From Streptococcus suis S735 (GTDB lineage: Bacteria > Bacillota > Bacilli > Lactobacillales > Streptococcaceae), in NCBI RefSeq assembly GCF_000294495.1, contig NC_018526.1:620001-684000 (forward strand): DNA of 64,000 nucleotides. The letters run 5' to 3'. The position numbers and the translations under genes are program-made. The notes under the pieces are model-generated. The model worked only from the letters and a program-made list of their open reading frames with translations, was not told where the DNA came from and made no database searches. Position 1 is the first letter of the stretch; each line of letters opens with the position of its first letter. Shown in pieces: positions 47,470 through 56,830 of this stretch.

Positions 47470-47497
47470 AAAAAATCCGCTCAAAGGCGGATTTTTT
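47470..47497. terminator. Bidirectional terminator fhs/prsW-like gene
   Basis: AAAAAATCCGC (47470-47480) pairs exactly with GCGGATTTTTT (47487-47497). Confidence 0.85.
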
Positions 47498-47499
47498 GT

Positions 47500-48309
47500 C
47501 TATTCAGATAGTTTCTCAACCGTTCGATAGGCAAGTAAGCCAAGGGAAATACTCAAGATAGGAAACACCGTCTGGAAGATACCAGTGTTGAATGGTGAAT
47601 TAAAGAGAAAATGGATTCCAAAGCTTGCACCGATCCAAAATACTCCCTGTGCTTTTGACATACCTGTATTTTTCGTGAGAAGGGCTACTAAGCCAATGGC
47701 AAAGAGAAGCGTGAAAACCCAATGGGCCCAACCAGCTTGACCAACGCGTTCAAGAATAGTTTCAAAGCCGTCTAATTTATTCATGAACATGTCTCTAAAA
47801 ACAAAGGTGATGTCTTCCATGATTTGGAAACCTAATCCAACAATCACTCCGCTTACCAATGCATTTTTTAGTGTCATTTTTCTACAAATAAGCAGTACAA
47901 GTAGAACAGTTAGCCCTTTACCGATTTCTTCTGCCAATGGACCTGAAATAGCTGCACCCCAGTCATTTAGGAAATCATTACTAGCTTTAACAATTTCGAG
48001 CAGGAAATATCCGATAGCTGTATGTCCCAGTTCAGAAAAAGAGATGCTACTTGTTAAGCCTAAAAGCCAGCTAAGCCCTATAACTTGTTTGGAGATGTTA
48101 TAGCGTTTAGCTAAGGAATATGTCAGTACTAGTAGGGGAATGAGGTAGATAGCGACCAAGGAAATGGTTAGGAGAAAGAGAGAATATTTAGCTTCCATGC
48201 CATTTGGCTTACCTAATTCTCCAAAGATAATTTTGCAACCGTTGACAAATCCAATCGTTGCTAAGACGACTGGAAGATAAGTTTTACACATTTGAAATTT
48301 TTCTTTCAT
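47500..48309 (-). CDS. PrsW-family intramembrane protease
   Basis: A 269-aa membrane protein with about eight helices. ISGPLAEEIGKGLTVL contains the EExxK motif, GLGFQIMEDITFVF is the second block, and AHWVFTLLFAIGL and FGIHFLFNS supply the conserved histidines. PrsW in Bacillus cleaves an anti-sigma factor; no such partner is seen here. I chose the ATG at 48309 with AAAGG upstream over a longer frame from 48387. Confidence 0.82.
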   Translation of the reverse strand: MKEKFQMCKTYLPVVLATIGFVNGCKIIFGELGKPNGMEAKYSLFLLTISLVAIYLIPLLVLTYSLAKRYNISKQVIGLSWLLGLTSSISFSELGHTAIGYFLLEIVKASNDFLNDWGAAISGPLAEEIGKGLTVLLVLLICRKMTLKNALVSGVIVGLGFQIMEDITFVFRDMFMNKLDGFETILERVGQAGWAHWVFTLLFAIGLVALLTKNTGMSKAQGVFWIGASFGIHFLFNSPFNTGIFQTVFPILSISLGLLAYRTVEKLSE

Positions 48310-48523
48310 AGTTTGACCTTTCTGTATTAATAAACTAGTGTACGGATACATTGTATCAAAAATAAGTACATTTTGTCTATTATTCACCTATTTTTTATCT
48401 AAACCTTCTCAGTTATTGTAATGTTTTTTCCTGCAACTAGGACTCCATAATAGGCCGTAGCAGAATTGTGCCAAAAATTTTCTTTTTTGATAGACTAATG
48501 TTGAAAAAATAAAGGAGTATTTT

Positions 48524-49840
48524 ATGGAACAATATGATTTAGTAGTCATTGGTTTTGGAAAGGCTGGTAAGACCTTGGCTGGTAAGCTGTCAGCAGCTGG
48601 AAAAAAGGTTGCCTTGGTTGAGGAAAATCCTGTTATGTTTGGCGGGACTTGTATCAATATTGGCTGTATTCCAACCAAGACCCTCTTGGTAGCAGCAGAT
48701 AAAAACTGGACTTTTGAGCAGGTAATGGAGCAAAAGGAAACAGTCACCACTCGTCTGCGAAACAAAAACGAGGCAGTCTTGAAAGGCAGTGGTGCTAATC
48801 TTTATCAAGGTCACGCGCGTTTTGTTGCGGACAAAGTCGTTGAAGTGTCGGCCGGTGAAGAGTCGATTCAACTGACTGCGGAAACTATTGTCATCAACAC
48901 AGGTGCTAAGTCGCGCGTGCTTCCAATTCCAGGTTTGTTGGATACAGCTCACGTTTATGATAGTACAGGCATTCAGAACTTGGAAACTCGTCCTAACAAG
49001 TTGGCAATTATCGGTGGTGGTAACATTGGATTGGAATTTGCTGGACTTTACAGCAAACTCGGCAGCCAGGTGATGGTATATGAAGCCAGCTCTGCTATTT
49101 TACCAAGAGAAGAGGAAGGAGTCGCTCAGCTAGCCAAGGAGTATATGGAAGAAGCTGGCATGACCTTTGTCTTGGGTGCGAAAATCGAGCAAGTCGCAGC
49201 TGCGGGCGAGCAAGTTGCTGTGACGGTCAATGGCGAAACAGCAATTTTCGACGCTGTCCTCTATGCGACAGGTCGGGTGCCGAACACTGCTGACTTGGGC
49301 TTGGAAAATACGGCGATTGAGCTTTTGGAAAATGGTGCTGTTAAGGTGGATGACTACTGCGAAACGACTGTTCCAGGTGTCTATGCGGTGGGAGATGTCA
49401 ATGGCGGTCCACAATTCACTTACACATCCCTAGACGACTTCCGTATCGTTTTCGGCAAGTTGACTGGGACTGGAACTTATAGCTTGAGCCAACGTAAGTC
49501 TATTCCGACCAGCGTCTTTATCACGCCTGTGCTTTCTCGTGTTGGTCTGACCGAGAAGGAAGCCAAGGAAGCAGGTTACGACTACATTGCCAACGAATTG
49601 CTTGTCGCCAATATGCCACGTGCCCATGTCAATAATGACCTCAAAGGCATTTTCAAGGTTATCGTGGATAAGGAAAGTAAGCTTGTTCTGGGGGCGACTC
49701 TCTTTGGTCGCAATTCAGAGGAGCTGATTAACTTGATTGCTATGGCGATTGACAATAAGATTCCTTATACCTACTTCAAAACACAAATCTTCACCCATCC
49801 GACTATGGCTGAGAATTTGAACGATGTCTTTAATTTTTAA
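48524..49840 (+). CDS. FAD-dependent pyridine nucleotide-disulfide oxidoreductase (RclA-like)
   Basis: A 438-aa flavoprotein. GFGKAGKTLAGKLSAAGKKV binds FAD, GGTCINIGCIPTKTLL carries the redox disulfide C43-C48, IIGGGNIGLEFAGLYSKLGSQV binds NAD(P)H, and TVPGVYAVGDVNGGPQFTY is the second FAD motif. It lacks the C-terminal His-Glu pair pattern of glutathione reductase and ends FTHPTMAENLNDVF, as in RclA/YkgC enzymes that respond to reactive chlorine and copper. The substrate is an inference. Confidence 0.88.
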   Translation: MEQYDLVVIGFGKAGKTLAGKLSAAGKKVALVEENPVMFGGTCINIGCIPTKTLLVAADKNWTFEQVMEQKETVTTRLRNKNEAVLKGSGANLYQGHARFVADKVVEVSAGEESIQLTAETIVINTGAKSRVLPIPGLLDTAHVYDSTGIQNLETRPNKLAIIGGGNIGLEFAGLYSKLGSQVMVYEASSAILPREEEGVAQLAKEYMEEAGMTFVLGAKIEQVAAAGEQVAVTVNGETAIFDAVLYATGRVPNTADLGLENTAIELLENGAVKVDDYCETTVPGVYAVGDVNGGPQFTYTSLDDFRIVFGKLTGTGTYSLSQRKSIPTSVFITPVLSRVGLTEKEAKEAGYDYIANELLVANMPRAHVNNDLKGIFKVIVDKESKLVLGATLFGRNSEELINLIAMAIDNKIPYTYFKTQIFTHPTMAENLNDVFNF

Positions 49841-49849
49841 TAGTGTAAT

Positions 49850-49873
49850 AACCGTCCAATAGGGCGGTTTTTT
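49850..49873 (+). terminator. Terminator after the oxidoreductase gene
   Basis: AACCGTCC (49850-49857) pairs with GGGCGGTT (49862-49869; one G-T pair), then a T run. Confidence 0.75.
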
Positions 49874-49932
49874 GTCGGTCAGCACTTGCAAATATGGTAT
49901 AATGATTGATAAGAAAAGACTAGGAGAGTTGT

Positions 49933-52900
49933 ATGATAAGAAAGGAACACAATGAGTTTACAAGAGTTCAGTTGCCAGCTGCTTTGCATTTGACTCGGCT
50001 TGGATATGACTATCTTTCGGCTACAAGTGAAGACATAAAAAACAGAGACCATTCAACCAATATCCTTCTATCAATTTTTAAGCGACAGTTTTTAACATTC
50101 AATAATTACGCAAGTGAAGCTGATTTTGAACAAGAATTTGAAAACATTCGCCTGGAATTAGAACAAGATGATTTAGGACGAAGTTTTTTTAATCGGATTC
50201 ATGCAGATTCTGGCTACACCTATATCAATTGGGATAATATGGAAGAGAATACCTTCCATATAGCCTTAGAAGTCACCTGTCAAAATGGTGAGGAAGAGTT
50301 CCGGCCTGATATCACCGTTTTTATCAACGGTCTCCCTCTCAGTTATATCGAAGTCAAGCAACCAGATGCTATTCGTGATGGAAAAACAGGAATTCACTCT
50401 GAAAAAGAACGTGCCAAGCTCCGCTTTGAAAATAAAAAATTCAGACGGTTTAACAATATCACACAGTTGATTGCTTTTTCAGACAATCTTCCCTATGATG
50501 ATAGCCAAGGACAACAGTTGCAAGGTTCTTATTACTGCACCAATGCTTCATCTGGTACCAAGTTCAACTCTTTCAAGGAAGAGCAGGAGGGACAAGTACA
50601 GTCTAGCCTGTCTAGCTTAACAGAAGAGATGATTGATTTGGTTCTCACAGATGTCAATCGTTTTGCCCTCAAGTCGCAAGTTGAATTCCGAACCAACTTG
50701 GATCCTGCAAGTCCTTGCAATTCCTTTTTAACTTCCCTTTATCAGAAAGAACGGCTCTTTTTCATGCTCCGCTATGGTCTAGTCTATGTGGAAGAACGAG
50801 ATGAGCATGACCAGATTCAACTACAAAAACACGCCATGCGCTATCCTCAATATTTTGCGACCAAGGCAATTGAGCGAGGATTGGAAGAAGGGATGAAGAA
50901 AGGTGTTATTTGGCATACGCAAGGTTCTGGAAAAACCGCTCTAGCATTTTTCAATATCCGATACTTACGAGACTTTTATGCTAAAAGAGGTGTTGTCCCG
51001 CAGTTTTACTTTGTGGTAGACCGATTGGATTTGGCTGATCAAGCCTATAAGGAATTTAGCAAGCGTGGTCTCAAAGTCAAACGAATTAACAAACCAAGCG
51101 AGTTAAATCAGATTCAAGACCAGCACCATGTTTCTGTTGTCAACATCCAAAAATTCAAAGAATCCTCTGATTTGACAGATCATTCAGGCTATGACTTGAA
51201 TCGGCAAAATATCTACTTCATTGATGAGGCTCACCGTTCTTACAATGAAAAAGGTTCCTATCTGCCAAATCTATATAATGCTGATAAAGAAGCTGTTAAA
51301 ATTGCACTGACAGGAACGCCTTTGATTGCGACAAAGGCTGACGGTAAAACCAAGGAAACAGCTGTGACGACTCGTGATATCTTTGGGGACTATATCCACA
51401 AATACTACTATAATCAATCCATTGCTGACGGTTTTACCCTACGGTTGATGAGGGAAGATATTGAAACTTCTTACAAGGAAACTCTACAAGCTGTACACGA
51501 AGAGATTCAAAAAGGCTCCATTGAAAAGAAAGAAATTTTTGCCCACCCCCGTTATGTCTCTCCAATGCTAGACTTTATTCTTGATGATTTTACAAGAGCA
51601 CGAGAGATCTTATTTGGCGACCAGTCTATCGGTGGAATGGTGGTCTGTGATTCTTCAGAACAAGCCCGAGAATTACACAAACAGTTAGAAGACCGTCGAA
51701 AAGCAGGGCTTACATCATTCACTTCAACCTTGATTTTACATGATGCTGGGGATAAGGAATACAAGAAAGAAGAAGTGGATAAATTCAAGGACGGTCTGAT
51801 AGACTTTGTCATCGTCTACTCCATGCTCTTGACTGGTTTTGATGCACCAAGGCTGAAACGGCTCTATCTTGGACGGAAAATCAAGGCCCATAATCTCTTG
51901 CAGACCTTAACCCGTGTCAACCGTCCGTACAAGGATTATGCTTTTGGCTATGTCATTGATTTTGCGGACATTTCCAAGGAATTTGACAAGACCAATAAAG
52001 CCTATCTGGAAGAACTCAATCGGGAATACCAGGCAGCTTTGACAGAAGAAGACGGAGATAATCCTTTTGGAACTATTTTTGTGTCCCCAGAAGAAGTCCA
52101 GGAACAGCTAGCGAGCTCTAACCGAGTTCTAATGAACTATCCGACAGATAACTTAGAATTTTTCGGAAGAGCCATCGATGAAGTCAAGGATAGGAAAGAG
52201 TTAATCGCCCTCCGAAAATCTCTTGAAACCATTCGTCAGTACTACAACATGGCACGTTTGCATGGTTACCACGATATTGTCAAACAGGTCAATATAGGAG
52301 AAATTGCTAGCCTTTTAAATATGCTGTCCCGCCGCCTCTTGACTTTGAACTTGTTAGAAAAACCAGATAGTTTTTCTAGTCAGCAACTACTGAATCTAGC
52401 CATGTCTGAGACTAGCTTTAGTTTTACCAAGATAAAGGAAGAGGAACTACGACTGGCAGCCAATGATTTGGACGATATCCGACGCCGTGTGGCCAATGGT
52501 ATCAATCTACGGAGAGATGAAAAAGATCCTGAATGGGTAAGTCTTTATGAAGAGTTTCAACGCATCCTAAACAAGCACATGACACAGGAAGTAGAAGGAT
52601 ATAGTCTCTCAACCATTAAAGAAACCAAACAAGCCTATCAAAGTTTATTCGATTCAGTAGAAGACTATAAAACAAGAATGAATCGCTTGGCCATGAACTT
52701 TGGTGGAGATACCATGTCTGCCCGTGCCTTTAAGCACATTACCCAATCAACAGTTGTCAGTGACTTCCCAGCTATTTATCAGGTGCTAAAAGGTGCCAAA
52801 CCTCTGATTGATTATCAAATCGGGCTCAATCAAGGCATTCTGGAAAACGAAGCCTATTTGGTAGCGCAGATCAGGCAACTGGCCCGTAAAGAAATGATGA

Positions 52901-52986
52901 AAACAGAAGTAGGGAAGCAACTCAAACGAGTCGATTATGATAAGTTGATTCGTTCCCTAATGGAAGTCTATGAAGGAGAATATTAA
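49933..52986 (+). CDS. hsdR: Type I restriction enzyme HsdR
   Basis: A 1017-aa motor-nuclease subunit. The N-terminal nuclease domain has EEEFRPDITVFINGLPLSYIEVKQPD in pieces (the PD...ExK residues), Walker A is WHTQGSGKTALAFF (about residue 328), DEAH box FIDEAHRSYN, and the SAT-like motif VKIALTGTPLIA. The frame is whole. ATG at 49933 with AGGAGAG upstream; the promoter TATAAT lies near 49899. First gene of hsdR-hsdM-hsdS; hsdM begins at its end. It needs HsdM and HsdS to find its site, and hsdM is broken here. Confidence 0.94.
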   Translation: MIRKEHNEFTRVQLPAALHLTRLGYDYLSATSEDIKNRDHSTNILLSIFKRQFLTFNNYASEADFEQEFENIRLELEQDDLGRSFFNRIHADSGYTYINWDNMEENTFHIALEVTCQNGEEEFRPDITVFINGLPLSYIEVKQPDAIRDGKTGIHSEKERAKLRFENKKFRRFNNITQLIAFSDNLPYDDSQGQQLQGSYYCTNASSGTKFNSFKEEQEGQVQSSLSSLTEEMIDLVLTDVNRFALKSQVEFRTNLDPASPCNSFLTSLYQKERLFFMLRYGLVYVEERDEHDQIQLQKHAMRYPQYFATKAIERGLEEGMKKGVIWHTQGSGKTALAFFNIRYLRDFYAKRGVVPQFYFVVDRLDLADQAYKEFSKRGLKVKRINKPSELNQIQDQHHVSVVNIQKFKESSDLTDHSGYDLNRQNIYFIDEAHRSYNEKGSYLPNLYNADKEAVKIALTGTPLIATKADGKTKETAVTTRDIFGDYIHKYYYNQSIADGFTLRLMREDIETSYKETLQAVHEEIQKGSIEKKEIFAHPRYVSPMLDFILDDFTRAREILFGDQSIGGMVVCDSSEQARELHKQLEDRRKAGLTSFTSTLILHDAGDKEYKKEEVDKFKDGLIDFVIVYSMLLTGFDAPRLKRLYLGRKIKAHNLLQTLTRVNRPYKDYAFGYVIDFADISKEFDKTNKAYLEELNREYQAALTEEDGDNPFGTIFVSPEEVQEQLASSNRVLMNYPTDNLEFFGRAIDEVKDRKELIALRKSLETIRQYYNMARLHGYHDIVKQVNIGEIASLLNMLSRRLLTLNLLEKPDSFSSQQLLNLAMSETSFSFTKIKEEELRLAANDLDDIRRRVANGINLRRDEKDPEWVSLYEEFQRILNKHMTQEVEGYSLSTIKETKQAYQSLFDSVEDYKTRMNRLAMNFGGDTMSARAFKHITQSTVVSDFPAIYQVLKGAKPLIDYQIGLNQGILENEAYLVAQIRQLARKEMMKTEVGKQLKRVDYDKLIRSLMEVYEGEY

Positions 52987-52990
52987 ACAA

Positions 52991-54632
52991 ATGGAAGAAC
53001 ATTATATCGTGCAGGTGCAAAGTCAAGTACAAGGCTTGGTTGATGACCTAAAAGCCGTCTTTACCCATGCAGGACTTGGAGGAGAAGCGGGGGAGTACAA
53101 ACTTCTGACCCAGTCCTTCCTTTACAAGTTCTTAAATGACAAGTTTTTGTATGAAGCCTTGATCGTTGACAATCGTTATGACTATCAAGGTCTTTTGGAC
53201 TTGTCTGAAGAAGATTATGACTGGTTTTTAGATGATATTGGGACTAAAACTGCTCATCTAAAACCTGAACAGCTGATTGAAAGCCTACACCGTCAACAGA
53301 ACCAAGCAGATTTTGCTGAGATTTTTGAACAGACTCTCAATCAGATTGCTATTGACAACAATGCTATTTTCTCTGTCCATACGGACGGTGGAACAGATAT
53401 TCGCCTCTTTGATCAACGCTTGATTACGGATACGATTTCAGATGCCAGCAAGCGAAATGAAGTGGCAGCTTCTATTATCAATCTCTTGGCGCGTGTTAAG
53501 TTTGATCAGCAGATTTTTTCACAGGGCTTTGACTTTTTCTCCACCTTGTTTGAGTACATGATTAAGGACTATAACAAAGACGGTGGTGGAAAGTATGCGG
53601 AATACTACACACCTCACTCTGTTGCCAAAATCATCGCGGCCATTTTGGTGGGCAATGACCAACCAAGTAATGTCAAAATCTATGATCCTTCTGCTGGTTC
53701 GGGGACTCTCTTGATGAATCTGGCCAGTCAGATTGGTGATGAATCTGGCCAGTCAGATTGGTACCGACCGTACCAGCGTTTACAGTCAGGATATTTCTCA
53801 GAAATCCTCCAATCTCTTGCGTCTCAACTTGATTCTCAATGGCTTGCAGCATTCCATTCACAATATCGTACAGGGAAATACCATTCTCAACAATCGTCAT
53901 GTGGAGAAGATGGACTATATCGTGTCCAATCCTCCTTTCAAATTAGATTTTTCTGAGTGGCGAGATCAGGTAGAAAGCCTGCCAAATAGCAGTGAACGTT
54001 TCTTTGCAGGTGTGCCAAAGATTCCCAACAAGAAAAAAGAGAGTATGGCTATTTACCAACTCTTTATCCAGCATATTATCCATAGTTTGAAGGAAGACGG
54101 GCAGGCAGCTATTGTCTTGCCGACGGGCTTTATCACCGCCCAGTCAGGTATTGACAAGAAAATCCGTCAGCACCTTGTCGATGAAAAGATGTTGGCAGGC
54201 GTTGTGTCCATGCCGTCCAATATCTTTGCGACCACAGGCACCAATGTGTCCATTCTCTTTATCGATAAGAAGAATAAGGACGATGTGGTCTTGATTGACG
54301 CTTCTAATCTTGGCACCAAGGTCAAGGAAGGCAAGAACCAAAAGACAGTCCTTAGCCCTGATGAAGAAAGCCAAATCATTCAGACCTTTATTAACAAAGA
54401 AGTTGTCGAAGACTTCTCTGTCAAGGTTAGCTATGAAGAGATTAAGGATAAGAACTACTCCCTCAGTGCAGGTCAGTACTTTGACATCAAGATTGACTAC
54501 GTTGATATTAGCCCAGAAGAATTTGAAGAAAAAATGCAGGGCTACCAAGACCGCCTAGCTAACCTCTTTGCCCAATCGCATGAATTGGAAAAGGAAATAG
54601 CGGAGCAGCTGAGGGGGGTGAGGTATGAGTGA
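52991..54632 (+). pseudogene. hsdM: Type I methyltransferase HsdM, frameshifted by 25-bp duplication
   Basis: The N-terminal part (HYIVQVQSQVQGLVDDLKAV, the helical domain, and the SAM motif VKIYDPSAGSGTLLMNLASQIG) is read in one frame to 53762; the rest, with DYIVSNPPFKLDF (NPPF) and the C-terminal SLSAGQYFDIKIDY, is in another. The break lies exactly at a perfect tandem repeat of 25 bases (53713-53737 and 53738-53762). Deleting one copy restores MNLASQIGTDRTSVYSQDIS and a protein of about 538 aa. As read, the first frame runs to a stop at 53956. Start chosen at 52991, with an in-frame ATG at 52970 overlapping hsdR as the alternative. Confidence 0.9.
53713..53762 (+). repeat. Exact 25-bp tandem duplication within hsdM
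   Basis: Two adjoining identical copies start GATGAATCTGGCC and end AGTCAGATTGGT. Twenty-five is not a multiple of three, so the duplication shifts the frame by one base. Loss of one copy by slippage or recombination would repair the gene. Confidence 0.95.
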
Positions 54633-55884
54633 GGTAAGATGGCAAATAAAGAGTTTGTCTGAACTGGGAAGATTTTCAAGGGGAAAATCTAAACATCGTC
54701 CAAGAAATGATAAAAAATTATTTACTAATGGAACCTATCCGCTAATCCAGACAGGTGATATTAAAAATTCAAATCTTTATGTAACAAAGAATAGTGATTA
54801 TTATAACGAATTTGGTTTGTCACAAAGTAAGCTATGGAAGCAAGGGACTCTTTGTATTACAATAGCAGCAAATATTGCTGAAACAGCGATTCTATCTTAC
54901 CCAATGTGTTTTCCTGATAGTGTTGTTGGTTTTAATGCACATAAAAATGAATCAAGTGAGTTGTTTGTTTATTATGTTTTTGAATTAATAAAAAAAGAAA
55001 TTCAGAAGACATCTAGTGGTAGTATCCAAGATAATATTAATATCGACTACTTAACAAAATTAAAATTAAAGGTTCCCAACAAAGATTATCAAGATAGAAT
55101 TGTCAACTTATTGTCAACTATTGATAAAAAAATCTTAATTAATAACCAAATCAACGAGGAGTTGGAGGCTATGGCCAAGACGCTTTATGATTATTGGTTT
55201 GTGCAGTTTGATTTCCCTGATGAAAATGGTAAGCCCTACAAGTCCTCTGGTGGTAAAATGGTCTATAACGACCAACTCAAACGGGAAATCCCAGAAGGGT
55301 GGGGAGTGAAGCAGTTGGGTGAGATATGTGAATTTAGAAATGGAATCAATTATGAAAAATCTGAGACAGGGGATACGCTTTCAAAAATTGTAAACGTACG
55401 GAACATTTCAAATTCTAGTACTTTTGTTACTACTCATGATTTGGACTCAATTACTTTAGATAGAAGACGTATTGAAAGCTATCTTGTTACAGATAGAACA
55501 ATTCTGATAACTCGCAGTGGAATTCCTGGGGCGACTAGGATAGTCTCTGATATTCCAGTTAACACAATTTATTCAGGTTTTATTATTGGTGCAACTGTTG
55601 CCAATTTGAATCTATTTTATTATGTATTTTATCATCTAAAGAATATTGAAATGCTCATGTCTAATCAATCTGCGGGAACTATAATGAAAAATATTTCTCA
55701 AACTACACTTTCAGAAATTCGCATTGTGATCCCAAATAAAGAAATTCAGAAGGTATTTTCAAATGAAGTCAGAAGTCTTTTAGATGTAATTGAAAATAAT
55801 TTAAAACAAAACCAAGAACTGACCCAACTCCGTGATTGGCTCTTGCCAATGCTGATGAATGGGCAGGTGAAGGTAGAGGAGTAA
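54625..55884 (+). CDS. hsdS: Type I specificity subunit HsdS
   Basis: A 419-aa DNA-recognition subunit. Two target-recognition domains (about 1-160 and 225-380) are each followed by conserved helical spacers: LLSTIDKKILINNQINEELEAMAKTLYDYWF in pieces and SLLDVIENNLKQNQELTQLRDWLLPMLMNG. The two repeats are the normal half-subunit architecture. It overlaps the end of hsdM by 8 bases. No second hsdS or recombinase is next to it, so there is no visible shuffling cassette. Base composition of both recognition domains is more AT-rich than the spacers, typical of exchange. Confidence 0.93.
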   Translation: MSEVRWQIKSLSELGRFSRGKSKHRPRNDKKLFTNGTYPLIQTGDIKNSNLYVTKNSDYYNEFGLSQSKLWKQGTLCITIAANIAETAILSYPMCFPDSVVGFNAHKNESSELFVYYVFELIKKEIQKTSSGSIQDNINIDYLTKLKLKVPNKDYQDRIVNLLSTIDKKILINNQINEELEAMAKTLYDYWFVQFDFPDENGKPYKSSGGKMVYNDQLKREIPEGWGVKQLGEICEFRNGINYEKSETGDTLSKIVNVRNISNSSTFVTTHDLDSITLDRRRIESYLVTDRTILITRSGIPGATRIVSDIPVNTIYSGFIIGATVANLNLFYYVFYHLKNIEMLMSNQSAGTIMKNISQTTLSEIRIVIPNKEIQKVFSNEVRSLLDVIENNLKQNQELTQLRDWLLPMLMNGQVKVEE

Positions 55885-55904
55885 CGAAAATAGAGGTTTA
55901 TGCT

Positions 55905-56768
55905 ATGAGTGAATTAAGCAAGGTCACGATCAGAATTTCTGGTAAAGCAATGGATGAATCTAAAGGTTACGAACTTAAATATTTGTTAAAATCTTTGGAT
56001 AGTTTTTCCAAGTTATCAGAAAAGACGTATTTACATATGATAAGCGAAGATAGGCTCAAAAAGAGTGAAAGTGGTAATTTTGCACTATATATTGACAATT
56101 TTCAACATGGTTCTTTCTTAGCTGATTTAGTAATTGTAATGAATTCATATGCCCTTCCTTTACTTGAACATGGTCAAACTATTTGGGGAGCTATCACAAC
56201 TGTTTATGATTTTATAAAAACAATTTCCTCTGCCAAAGAAGAAGGTAAATCGGTAAGTATTGAGAATGTCGGTGATGGTTCAATAGCCGTAGCGGTAAGT
56301 GACAGTTCAAGTGTTGGAGATATTACAATAAATAACTATCTATATCCAGAATATGTAAGAGAATTATCTCCAAAACTTGCTCCCTCTTTCTCCAAATTGG
56401 TTCATTCTATTGATGAAAATATTGATGAAATCTCATTTAATTCTAGTGACGGTAGGGGCTTCAAGGTTAGTGAGAAAGATATAAAAATATTTGATAAAAA
56501 AGAATTTCTTTCTTCCGAAGAGATTCAAATTTCGGGCACAATTACAGTTTTAAATACACATGATAACACTGGAAAAATACAAATTGAATCAAATGAAATT
56601 CCGTTGGGTGAATATAAATTCGATGTTCAAAAACAGATTCGCTACCCTGAATACCTTAGTTCAGCTATGAGAAAGAAATTGAGATATAGATGTTATCCTA
56701 AAATAAATTTCGATCCGTCAACTTTGAAAGAGAAAGTTATTGGTGTGCGGATTATTGAAAAATTGTAG
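55905..56768 (+). CDS. Unrecognised protein in the type I R-M locus
   Basis: A 287-aa protein beginning 20 bases after hsdS. I do not recognise it. Layout: an N-terminal alpha/beta part (VTIRISGKAMDESKGYELKYL), then GSFLADLVIVMNSYALPLL and a helix WGAITTVYDFIKTISS, a short linker with GDGSIAVAVSDSSSVGDITIN, and a C-terminal beta-rich half (SFNSSDGRGFKVSEKDIKIF onward). It has a mildly hydrophobic segment near 75-100 but no clear membrane anchor. The ATG at 55905 follows GAGG; the frame could be extended to 55836 inside hsdS without support. AT-rich, like the recognition domains of hsdS. A role as an R-M accessory or separate defence gene is only suggested by position. Confidence 0.75.
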   Translation: MSELSKVTIRISGKAMDESKGYELKYLLKSLDSFSKLSEKTYLHMISEDRLKKSESGNFALYIDNFQHGSFLADLVIVMNSYALPLLEHGQTIWGAITTVYDFIKTISSAKEEGKSVSIENVGDGSIAVAVSDSSSVGDITINNYLYPEYVRELSPKLAPSFSKLVHSIDENIDEISFNSSDGRGFKVSEKDIKIFDKKEFLSSEEIQISGTITVLNTHDNTGKIQIESNEIPLGEYKFDVQKQIRYPEYLSSAMRKKLRYRCYPKINFDPSTLKEKVIGVRIIEKL

Positions 56769-56792
56769 TTCAAGAACATTCAATACTTTCAG

Positions 56793-56829
56793 AAAATACC
56801 CCCTAATCATGTTGACTAGGGGGTATTTT
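56793..56829. terminator. Strong bidirectional terminator
   Basis: AAAATACCCCCTA (56793-56805) pairs exactly with TAGGGGGTATTTT (56817-56829), between converging genes. Confidence 0.85.
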
Positions 56830-56830
56830 T

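Noticed and set aside
54625-55884. Invertible hsdS cassette
   Set aside because: Only one hsdS and no recombinase or inverted second copy is present in the window.
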